From Anaerocolumna sp. MB42-C2 (GTDB taxonomy: Bacteria > Bacillota > Clostridia > Lachnospirales > Lachnospiraceae): 64,000 bases of DNA. The stretch lies in NCBI RefSeq assembly GCF_030913705.1, contig NZ_CP133190.1, positions 682,001 to 746,000 of the forward strand, in the 5' to 3' direction. Below, in pieces: positions 8,928 to 16,182 of this stretch (the stretch's first letter is position 1; every line of letters starts with the position of its first letter). Both the position numbers and the translations under genes were made by a program. The notes under the pieces are model-generated. The model was given only the letters and a program-made list of their open reading frames with translations, was not told the origin of the DNA and did no database searches.

Positions 8928-9130
8928 CAGCAGATAATTATTAGTATTATGTTATTGTTCACTCCCCTGCAAAAAGCAGCAGTTCCGTGAAAAATAACAC
9001 GCTTGCGCGATGCACACAAAACGAGAAAGCAGCGTTCCTGCGCTGCAATTCTCCGGTTTTCTGTGACAATACGCTCACATAAAACATGTCGCGTTTGTTG
9101 ACTGGGAAAGTGACAAAATTATCTGCTATA
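8928..9130. repeat. structured palindromic intergenic element
   Basis: A roughly 200-base GC-richer island in AT-rich DNA. Its ends are inverted copies, AGCAGATAATT near 8930 and AATTATCTGCT near 9120. Inside are several hairpins, for example GCAGCG with CGCTGC near 9030 embedded between GAGAA and TTCTC, and CGTG with CACG near 8985. It carries no open frame. It looks like a MITE-like or other repeated intergenic element. Confidence 0.45.
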
Positions 9131-9355
9131 CACAGTATCTCTAAATATTTATTTTTAACTTTAAACTCAATCTAAAATCTAATTATATAATTGCATTAAA
9201 AATTACATTTATTAATATCTTTATCAATAATTAATTATCGTACTTATTACATTCTGTACCTCTTATATGATTAAGATATTATCTGTATATATCGGCTATA
9301 CTTTTTAATTATTCTTTTATTATTTTTATAATAGATTATTCATTATTATACAACA
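9131..9355. other. AT-rich intergenic stretch after ligA
   Basis: Very AT-rich sequence between the structured element and the end of ligA. No gene, clear terminator or repeat is recognised. Confidence 0.4.
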
Positions 9356-11308
9356 TTATTCTTTGATCATTTGTATAAACTCTTCTTCAGTTATAACTGG
9401 GATTCCAAGTTCTTTTGCTTTTTTATTTTTCGAAGAATTCGAAAGATTATCGTTATTGATTAAGTAGTCGGTTTTGGCAGTGACAGAACCTGTTACCTTT
9501 CCGCCTTTTTGCTCAATCACTTCCTTTAGTTCATTTCGGTTGGTATAGTGTTCTACCGAACCGGTAATTACAAAGGTCTTACCCTCTAGCTTTTTTGCAT
9601 TTTCTTCAGATACTTCAGATTGTTCAAACTGTATTTCCTTTAATAAATCATCAATCATAATCTGATTGCTTTCGTTTCTGAAAAATTCGATAAAAGCATC
9701 TGCTATAACACCGCCTATGCCGGGTATCGTTAACAGTCTTTCTCTCTCTGCATTTCTTATCTCTTCAAATTTATTTTTATATTCTTTACAGATTAACTTT
9801 GCATTGGATAAACCGATATTCTGAATTCCTAAACTGTATAAAAATTTGGCTGTAGTGGTAGATCTTGCTTTTTCAACGGAAGCAATAAGATTCTTATAGG
9901 ATTTATCGCCAAAGCCCTCCATTGTGACAATCTCATCCTTATATTTCTTTAAATGAAACAAATCCGCTAATTCATGAATCATTCCCTTTGCAATAAATTT
10001 CTCAATAGTTGCTTCCGATAATCCCTCCATATTCATTGCATCCCGGCTTACAAAATGGGTAAAGGATTTGATTTTCTTCGCCAGGCATTCTGAATTGGTA
10101 CAGAATAAAGCTTTCACATCATTTACCTTTTTTACCTGAGCCGGATGGGAACAGACGGGACAGACCTCCGGTATATCTATATGTCCGCTTCTGGTTAAAT
10201 TGTCCGCAATCTGCGGTATAATCATATTGGCTTTATAAACCTGTATGGTATCTCCGATTCCAAGTTCTAAAGCTTCCATTATGCTGATATTATGAATACT
10301 GGCACGGCTTACCGTAGTTCCCTCCAATTCCACCGGATCAAATACGGCTATAGGATTGATAAGGCCGGTTCTGGATGCACTCCATTCTATCTCCTTTAAA
10401 GTTGTTTCCCGAATCTCGTCCACCCATTTAAATGCAATGGAATCCCTTGGGAATTTGGCTGTAGTTCCGAGAGAGATTCCATAACTTATGTTATCATAAG
10501 TTAATACCAGGCCATCGGATGGAAAATCATTTTTTGCCACATGCTCGGCAAACCATCTGACTGTCTCTTCCAGATTATCTTCCGTAACACTTTTATTTTC
10601 AACAATATCAAATCCCAAGCTTTTAAGCCAAAGCAGCTGTTTCTTTCTGGAATTATGAAATTCCACCTCTCCTGCCGTACTAACTAAACCAAAGGCGAAA
10701 AAATGTACCTTTCTGCTTGCCGTAATTTCATTATTTAATTGCCTTACACTTCCGCTGCAAAGATTTCTGGGATTCTTATATTTTGCTTCCACATCTGCTA
10801 TTTCCTCATTAATCTTTTCGAAATCAGAATATTTGATTACTGCTTCTCCACGTAGCACCATATCTCCCTTATAAGCAACATTAAGAGGTATATTTTTAAA
10901 CACCTTGGCGTTATTCGTAATAACTTCTCCATATTCACCATTTCCTCTGGTAACAGCACTGAATAATTTACCCTCTTTATAAGTCAATACGATTGTAAGT
11001 CCGTCCAGTTTCCAGGATAACAGGCCCTCTTGCCTACCAAGCCATTCCTGTAACGTCGGAACCTCTTTTGTTTTATCCAGGGATAACATAGGTTTTTCAT
11101 GTCTAACCTTTGGCAGTTCACTTAAAATCTCATAACCAACATGTATGGACGGACTGTTTGATAAAACAATTCCGGTTTCCTTTTCTAACTCCAATAACTG
11201 GTCATACAGAGCATCATACTCAAAATTAGTCATGATTTCCCTGTTTTCCTGATAATAAGTCTTACCGGCTTCATTTAAACGATTGACCAGTTCTTTTATT
11301 TGCTCCAT
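9356..11308 (-). CDS. ligA: NAD-dependent DNA ligase
   Basis: 650 residues from the ATG at 11308, chosen because GGAAG lies five bases upstream and because the promoter lies inside the longer in-frame extension; an ATG four codons earlier is also possible. Order of domains: Ia NMN-binding region (YYQENREIMTNFEYD), adenylation domain with the nucleophilic Lys in KLDG near residue 100, OB fold, a four-Cys zinc finger (CPVC and CTNSEC), helix-hairpin-helix segments, and a C-terminal BRCT (GKTFVITGSVEHY). It seals nicks with NAD. The sequence resembles the divergent LigA form common in Lachnospiraceae, so it may be one of two copies. Confidence 0.95.
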   Translation of the reverse strand: MEQIKELVNRLNEAGKTYYQENREIMTNFEYDALYDQLLELEKETGIVLSNSPSIHVGYEILSELPKVRHEKPMLSLDKTKEVPTLQEWLGRQEGLLSWKLDGLTIVLTYKEGKLFSAVTRGNGEYGEVITNNAKVFKNIPLNVAYKGDMVLRGEAVIKYSDFEKINEEIADVEAKYKNPRNLCSGSVRQLNNEITASRKVHFFAFGLVSTAGEVEFHNSRKKQLLWLKSLGFDIVENKSVTEDNLEETVRWFAEHVAKNDFPSDGLVLTYDNISYGISLGTTAKFPRDSIAFKWVDEIRETTLKEIEWSASRTGLINPIAVFDPVELEGTTVSRASIHNISIMEALELGIGDTIQVYKANMIIPQIADNLTRSGHIDIPEVCPVCSHPAQVKKVNDVKALFCTNSECLAKKIKSFTHFVSRDAMNMEGLSEATIEKFIAKGMIHELADLFHLKKYKDEIVTMEGFGDKSYKNLIASVEKARSTTTAKFLYSLGIQNIGLSNAKLICKEYKNKFEEIRNAERERLLTIPGIGGVIADAFIEFFRNESNQIMIDDLLKEIQFEQSEVSEENAKKLEGKTFVITGSVEHYTNRNELKEVIEQKGGKVTGSVTAKTDYLINNDNLSNSSKNKKAKELGIPVITEEEFIQMIKE

Positions 11309-11371
11309 TTTATCTTCCATTTTAATACCTATTGCATAACACATCTTGTTTAGCAGACGTGTTACTGCCAC

Positions 11372-11400
11372 ACAATAAAATGTGAAACTAAGTTTCACAA
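11372..11400 (-). promoter_or_regulatory. ligA promoter with a perfect 19-bp palindrome
   Basis: On the minus strand TTGTGA (11395-11400) and TATTGT (11372-11377) are 17 bases apart. The palindrome TGTGAAACTAAGTTTCACA (11381-11399) has two 9-base arms around one base and fills the spacer and the -35 box. A repressor bound there would block the promoter. I do not recognise the operator. Confidence 0.6.
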
Positions 11401-11549
11401 AGTAAACAAATCATTATGTGGCATACCTTTCCTATCAATTTTCTTTCACTATTACAAAAAGGAACTGGCTAATAGTTTCTATTTTTCTTTTCGTAATGAG
11501 GTGACATGGCAGCTTATAGCAGCCACAAATGGCACATAATCCCGGATTA

Positions 11550-12884
11550 TTATTTATTTCCACGCGAAGAGCTTTTGAATGATTTATTGAAAGTCTTTGT
11601 TTTTGGTTTGAATGAATTACTGCCTGAACCGCTGTTGCCCTTTGTATGATTAAACTTATTTCTTGTATTACCTTTTTCATTATCTTTAGTATAAACCTTA
11701 CTATTATCTTTTGCATAAACTTTAGCATTATCTTTTACACTATCTTTTGAATAACTTTTACTATTACCTTTTATATTATTTTTCTGCAGATTTTTCTTAT
11801 AAATAATCTCTTTATCATCTGATTCTCTATTTAATTTGGTTACAACTAATTCTTTACCATTTGTGATTTTTTTATTAAAGTCTTTATTATTAGTGCTTTT
11901 ATCCTTTGTACTTCTATTATTTATAGTTTTATTATTTGTAGTTTTATTATTTGCATTTTTATTACTTACGCTATTCTTAGATATATCTTTTTTAGTTTTT
12001 CCCTGTTTAACTGCAGTAAATGCCTCATTTTTTCCATATGAATTATTGAATGTTTTAAAATGTTTTACCTTTGAATTTTTATCGTTGTTATCAACCGATG
12101 TCTCTTCTAATGAATTCCATACATCATCCGGAGTATTAACAGAATTGCTGATTAATTCATTTAATCCGGCAATTTCTTTCTCCGTAACATTACGATATCC
12201 ACCTATCTGCATATATCCTAAATTTATATTCATGATTCTGATTCTTTTCAGTGCTAATACCTTATAATCAAAATATTCGCACATTCTTCTTATCTGCCGG
12301 TTTAACCCCTGGGTCAGTATAATTTGAAAAGTAAATTTATCTAAAGCTTTTATTTGACAGGGGCGGGTAACCGTATCTAAAATAGGTACCCCACTTTCCA
12401 TTCCTTTTAGAAATTCCGATGTAATTGCTTTATTTAGTGTTACTATATATTCCTTTTCATGATTATTGCCTGCACGTAATATTTTATTAACGATATCACC
12501 GTCATTCGTAAGTAGAATTAATCCCTCTGAGTCTTTATCAAGTCTTCCTATCGGGTATATTCTCTTGGGATATTGAATAAAATCTATGATATTATCTTTC
12601 TCTCTTTTGTCTGTAGTACAGACGATTCCTCTCGGTTTATTAAATGCAATAAGAACCAGTGATTCATCTTTATTCACTGGTTTCCCATCTAATAAAATAA
12701 CCTGGCCTTTTTTTACTTTAGACCCCATAACAGCTGTTATTCCATCTATTGTAATCTTACCTTCCGCGATATATTTATCGGCTTCTCTTCGGGAACACAC
12801 ACCTGCATCACTTAAGTACTTATTTAATCTGATATCCGTATCATTTGAAATAGTTTCAATTAATTTTTTTGTCCTTTTGGCCAT
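11550..12884 (-). CDS. rluF: 23S rRNA pseudouridine synthase, RluF type, with low-complexity tail
   Basis: 444 residues. Residues ~15-65 are an S4 RNA-binding domain (IRLNKYLSDAGVCSRREADK). The synthase domain follows, with the catalytic Asp in GRLDKDSEGLILLTNDG near residue 120. The RluF-like signature is GLNRQIRRMCEYF then LALKRIRIMN. From residue ~260 the protein becomes a ~180-residue Asn/Lys/Ser/Thr-rich tail with degenerate repeats (NNKTTNNKT, KDNAKVYAKDN). The usual RluF length is about 250-300, so the tail is an unusual, probably disordered addition. Upstream of ligA on the same strand but separated by ~150 bases and the ligA promoter. Confidence 0.88.
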   Translation of the reverse strand: MAKRTKKLIETISNDTDIRLNKYLSDAGVCSRREADKYIAEGKITIDGITAVMGSKVKKGQVILLDGKPVNKDESLVLIAFNKPRGIVCTTDKREKDNIIDFIQYPKRIYPIGRLDKDSEGLILLTNDGDIVNKILRAGNNHEKEYIVTLNKAITSEFLKGMESGVPILDTVTRPCQIKALDKFTFQIILTQGLNRQIRRMCEYFDYKVLALKRIRIMNINLGYMQIGGYRNVTEKEIAGLNELISNSVNTPDDVWNSLEETSVDNNDKNSKVKHFKTFNNSYGKNEAFTAVKQGKTKKDISKNSVSNKNANNKTTNNKTINNRSTKDKSTNNKDFNKKITNGKELVVTKLNRESDDKEIIYKKNLQKNNIKGNSKSYSKDSVKDNAKVYAKDNSKVYTKDNEKGNTRNKFNHTKGNSGSGSNSFKPKTKTFNKSFKSSSRGNK

Positions 12885-13011
12885 ATCCGTTCCTTCTCTG
12901 CGTTTTTAACGCCTGTACAAATCTTATAAGTAGTTTGTACACTTCTTAAATATTATAACAGCACTCAATAAAAAGTACAAGCGAAAGCTTACGTTTAAGG
13001 AGATAAATCAA

Positions 13012-13077
13012 ATGTATGTTCGTATAGATTCCACACTTCGCTTTAGCGCAAAAGAACGAAAACTAAATATTGAGTGA
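13012..13077 (+). CDS. possible 21-residue small protein
   Basis: An AAGGAG site nine bases before ATG opens a 21-codon frame (MYVRIDSTLRFSAKERKLNIE) ending in TGA. It lies alone on the plus strand between two minus-strand genes, next to short hairpins (AAGC-GAAA-GCTT). Only the ribosome site supports it. Confidence 0.3.
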   Translation: MYVRIDSTLRFSAKERKLNIE

Positions 13078-13080
13078 GAC

Positions 13081-13113
13081 AAAAAAATCTATCCCAATTG
13101 ATATTGGGATAGA
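13081..13113 (-). terminator. terminator of the exported-protein gene
   Basis: An 11-bp perfect stem, TCTATCCCAAT (13088-13098) with ATTGGGATAGA (13103-13113), four-base loop, and seven T residues on the minus strand (13081-13087). Confidence 0.85.
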
Positions 13114-13187
13114 CAACTATACGGTAATCTCGATCAGTATTAGCAAAACATAATAAAAATTTAACTTCTCATTACTAACAGGATAGA

Positions 13188-13958
13188 TTAATTATTCATT
13201 GTTACATTTTTAGCAGACTCTTCAAGTTTCGAATAGAATTCATGCAACTCTTTATCATCTGCTACTACTTTCTGTAATTTATCATTAACGTCATAAATTA
13301 AATTCATTACCTCATCTGATTCACGCACTTCATCCAGATATTGCTTGGTTGCATTATTAATTTCACCTAAATAAATATAAGGCTCACCCTTTTCATTCAT
13401 TTTTACATAGAATTCGTTCATGGCCGGTGCAAGTGCTTTAATGCTGGTAAATTTAACTTCATGGTATGCATAAACTATATAAGAACCTTCCTCAGGTCCT
13501 TTCTTTGTATAACAGGTTACGTTCTTATAACCTTCTATATACTTGGTTTTTCTTGCTATATCTTTCAAATCTATATAACTTACATCATTAACTAATGGTT
13601 TGAATTTATTAATTTTTTTACTTAACTTAGCGTTCAAATAGTTTTTAATCAATGTATTGATTTCTTTATGAGCATTCTTTTCCAAAGGACCCGCTTGATT
13701 CGACGCCTCATCGTCCTTAGTTTCCGGTACTTCTGTCGGTGTCGGTGTAACTGATGGTAATATAGAAGCAGCTTTCAAGGAAGCTTTACTTATATCCTCT
13801 GTCTCTATACTAGCTTTAACTTTAACCGCATCATCGCTTGAATTTTCTACTACTGTAGTGCTTTTATCTGATGGTCTGGAAATAGAAAAAGTAACTAATC
13901 CGATTCCCATTGTACACATAGTAATCATTACTACCAATTTTTTATATTTAAGTTTCAT
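13188..13958 (-). CDS. exported or membrane-anchored protein of unknown function
   Basis: 256 residues. The N-terminus is a charged KLKYKK followed by a hydrophobic segment (LVVMITMCTMGIGLVTFSI), a signal peptide or membrane anchor. A low-complexity Ser/Thr/Pro linker (SVTPTPTEVPETKDDE) leads to a globular domain of ~160 residues with the pattern KEINTLIKNYLNAKL. Such stalk-plus-domain proteins are frequent in Lachnospiraceae and act outside the membrane; the function is unknown. It ends at a strong terminator, so it is a single gene. Confidence 0.7.
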   Translation of the reverse strand: MKLKYKKLVVMITMCTMGIGLVTFSISRPSDKSTTVVENSSDDAVKVKASIETEDISKASLKAASILPSVTPTPTEVPETKDDEASNQAGPLEKNAHKEINTLIKNYLNAKLSKKINKFKPLVNDVSYIDLKDIARKTKYIEGYKNVTCYTKKGPEEGSYIVYAYHEVKFTSIKALAPAMNEFYVKMNEKGEPYIYLGEINNATKQYLDEVRESDEVMNLIYDVNDKLQKVVADDKELHEFYSKLEESAKNVTMNN

Positions 13959-14102
13959 TGTAATCTCCTTTATTTAATCAACAGAGCCTTTTCAATTATC
14001 TATTTCCTATAATAACAAATTTTTGAAAAAAATGCAATACTATGTTTTTTCTTTTTCGTAATATATTTAATAATTATGTAATAATTATTGGAAGTTTATG
14101 TC

Positions 14103-14159
14103 AAATGGGCAAGATATTTTTTAAAATTTTTAAAATTTTAAAAAATATCTTGCCCATTT
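14103..14159. repeat. 28-bp perfect inverted repeat upstream of tRNA-Arg
   Basis: AAATGGGCAAGATATTTTTT (14103-14122) and the following AAAATTTT are mirrored exactly on the right side, ending TTGCCCATTT at 14159. The two 28-base arms are separated by only one or two bases. The right arm contains the TTGCCC that serves as -35 box of the tRNA promoter. Confidence 0.85.
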
Positions 14160-14178
14160 TCAATTTTTCATGTACAAT
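14150..14178 (+). promoter_or_regulatory. promoter of tRNA-Arg
   Basis: TTGCCC (14150-14155) and TACAAT (14173-14178) with a 17-base spacer, ending eight bases before the tRNA. The -35 box lies within the right arm of the long palindrome. Confidence 0.65.
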
Positions 14179-14186
14179 GTGTCTAT

Positions 14187-14259
14187 GCATCTATAGCTCA
14201 GTGGATAGAGCAGAAGCTTCCGAAGCTTCGTGTCGGGGGTTCGAGTCCCTTTAGGTGCA
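14187..14259 (+). tRNA. tRNA-Arg (anticodon CCG)
   Basis: A 73-base cloverleaf. Acceptor GCATCTA pairs with TAGGTGC, the D arm contains AGCTCAGTGGATAGAGC, and the anticodon stem GAAGC/GCTTC encloses the loop TTCCGAA with anticodon CCG. The T arm is GGGGGTTCGAGTCCC. Its last 22 bases are the left part of the attachment site of the downstream element, and the gene stays intact. Confidence 0.95.
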
Positions 14260-14270
14260 TTTTTTGTTGC
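14238..14270 (+). repeat. attL of the integrated element
   Basis: A 33-base sequence covering the end of tRNA-Arg and 11 bases beyond it, repeated without mismatch at 32624-32656. Weaker similarity continues for another ~85 bases on the right of both copies. Confidence 0.92.
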
Positions 14271-14419
14271 CAGGAAACAGGATGTGAATATGCCTGAAAG
14301 TATTGATTTTTCTGGATTTATACAGCATGAACAACTGCTCTATAAAATCCATTTCTACCGTTACGGTTCATTTTGGTTCGTTTAAAATCGTTTGTTTTGT
14401 AATCTTTTTATAATCAGAT

Positions 14420-15713
14420 TTATATAACATCTAATAACTCTAAAGCCTGTGCTTTCTGATCTTTAATGATATGAATATACTTATTATAAGTTAAATTTAT
14501 ATCACTATGGCCAAGAATTTCGGATACCACCTTAATATCTATTTTACCTGTTGATAAAGCCATAGATCCCATGGTATGTCTTAAACTATGTATACTGTGA
14601 TGTTTATAATCATCACCCATTCCCTTTTTTAATACCCTATCAAGTGTTCTTTGTAAATTTCTCTCATTTACCATGGCACCTTTGTCATTAGATACTACAA
14701 GATTAGTCTGAATATTATAATATTGATTATAATCCTGAATTTGTTTTAAAGCGTTAATAGCCGTATTGTTCAGCGGAATATATCTATCACCGTTAATTGT
14801 TTTAGTATCTGTGATGATTACTTTAGTTTTATTTTCAATGTCATTTTCATCCCTGTTTTTAATAATACTAACACTCTTACTAACATGAAGTACTTTTTTA
14901 TCAAAGTCAATATCACTAAATTCTAGAGCAAGAACTCCTCCACATCTTAATCCAGTATTTAATATTAAAACAAAAACCGGAGCATGTTTATGTTTTCTCG
15001 ATTTTTTACACATTACATCATTAGTGATATCTTTAATAACACTAACTTCTTTATCTGTTAATATATCTATTTTTTTAGTCTTTTATAGCCATTGAATTCT
15101 GTCTGGGCAATATTACTGCGTCACATGGATTTTTATGAATAACGCCAACCAAAACAGCATGTTTAAAACATGGTCTTAATAATTCAATTATTTTCTTAAC
15201 ACTAGAATATGATAAAGATTTACTCATTTTATTAATAAGTTTCTGTATATCATTTGACGTAATATTACCCATTTGATAGTATCCTATAGAGTCTTTTACA
15301 TAATTATTGAATACACTTTCAAGCCTATCATAGGATGCCGGTTTCAATGAATAGAATTTATAAGCTTTTAACCACCTCTCTATATATTCTGCAACAGTTA
15401 GTTTTGATACCTCATTAATACCCTTTGCTATTTCTTTCTTATACTCTTTTAACTTACGTTTACATTCTGGTTCGGTTTTTCCGTATAATGCTTTTATTTT
15501 AGGCTTTCCGTCAAGCGTTTTACCTATCTGTATACGTTTACCGGCGTTTTTATTAAACCATTCCTGCATTTGTGCATCGGTAGTTACCCACTGCTTACCA
15601 ATTTTAACTACAGGTAATAAACCGGAATTTAACACCTGTGACATCTTTGTTTTGCCAAACCCAAACATCACTTGTAAATCCTTACTATTTAAAATCTTTA
15701 ATTCTTTCTCCAT
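14420..15713 (-). pseudogene. tyrosine integrase broken by a frameshift
   Basis: Two frames form one integrase: 15713-15075 (N-terminal 212 residues) and an overlapping frame down to 14420. At 15078-15090 the reading frame breaks at AAAGACTAAAAAAATAG. Ignoring the G restores a smooth sequence (MAIK-TKKIDILTDKEV). The N-terminus is an excisionase-like helix-turn-helix (residues 1-60). An arm-binding region, a core-binding domain (LTVAEYIERWLKAY) and the catalytic domain follow: Arg in TGLRCG, HSLRHT, LGHSDINLTYNKY. The usual acidic residue after the Arg is Gly. The AAAGGAT ribosome site supports the start. A second, more decayed copy lies at 32748-32851. Confidence 0.85.
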
Positions 15714-15770
15714 TAACCCAATCCTTTCTTAAATATAATGCATAAAAATAAGAGGACATTGCTGCCCCCC

Positions 15771-15872
15771 TTATGCCACTTCTAATTTTAATAAGCGTTG
15801 TTCTAATTCTTCTAATTTATTTTGTAACTGTTCATTTTCTGCTTTTAACTTTTGTACCTCATATACTGTCAT
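15771..15872 (-). CDS. 33-residue coiled-coil small protein
   Basis: The frame reads MTVYEVQKLKAENEQLQNKL followed by further leucine heptads, an obvious short coiled coil. It starts five bases after the previous small frame (15878-15967) without a clear ribosome site of its own, so it may be translationally coupled. It lies just upstream of the integrase in the same direction. Function unknown; a small element-encoded regulator is possible. Confidence 0.45.
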   Translation of the reverse strand: MTVYEVQKLKAENEQLQNKLEELEQRLLKLEVA

Positions 15873-15877
15873 AGTAG

Positions 15878-15967
15878 TCAATTCTTCATTGCCTCTGCTT
15901 GTTCCGCAATTTTATTAGCTGTATGCCTCCCTGCTCCAATTGTTGCTATGAAATTCTCCTTAGTCAT
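15878..15967 (-). CDS. 29-residue small protein
   Basis: The frame MTKENFIATIGAGRHTANKI ends with EQAEAMKN. Its ATG overlaps the stop of the degraded upstream frame in an ATGA arrangement, a usual sign of translational coupling. It belongs to a string of three tiny frames before the integrase. Function unknown. Confidence 0.4.
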   Translation of the reverse strand: MTKENFIATIGAGRHTANKIAEQAEAMKN

Positions 15968-16130
15968 TGTAATAGCTTCTTCATCTCTGATTCATATCTT
16001 TTATGTCCTAGCCCATCCTCCTGGATAACTCTGAGATATTTGTCCCATTTGCTTTTTGTATATCAGCTTCACTGTACTTATAATAGGATTATTCTGCACC
16101 GGTTTTGGTGCGATAAGTTATTCTCTCCAT
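15964..16130 (-). pseudogene. small element gene with a nonsense and a frameshift mutation
   Basis: GGGAG precedes the ATG at 16130. The frame reads MERITYRTKTGAE, then TAA, continues SYYKYSEADIQKANG, loses one base, and ends DKYLRVIQEDGLGHKRYESE with KKLLQ. Joined, it would be a ~55-residue protein. Two independent lesions show decay. Family not recognised. Confidence 0.5.
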
Positions 16131-16152
16131 CTTCACGCTCCCTTACTATAAA

Positions 16153-16182
16153 GACAGGGTAATCATTCCTACGATTACCCTG
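16153..16182 (-). terminator. hairpin at the end of the DUF3991-like gene
   Basis: CAGGGTAAT (16155-16163) pairs with ATTACCCTG (16174-16182), overlapping the last codons of the gene, followed on the minus strand by TCTTTAT. The T run is weak. Confidence 0.5.

Noticed and set aside
11435..11728. 97-codon minus frame at the end of the RluF gene
   Set aside because: It overlaps the low-complexity tail in another frame and has no ribosome site.
14042..14254. 70-codon frame across the tRNA-Arg region
   Set aside because: It covers the long palindrome and the tRNA gene itself; clearly a chance frame.
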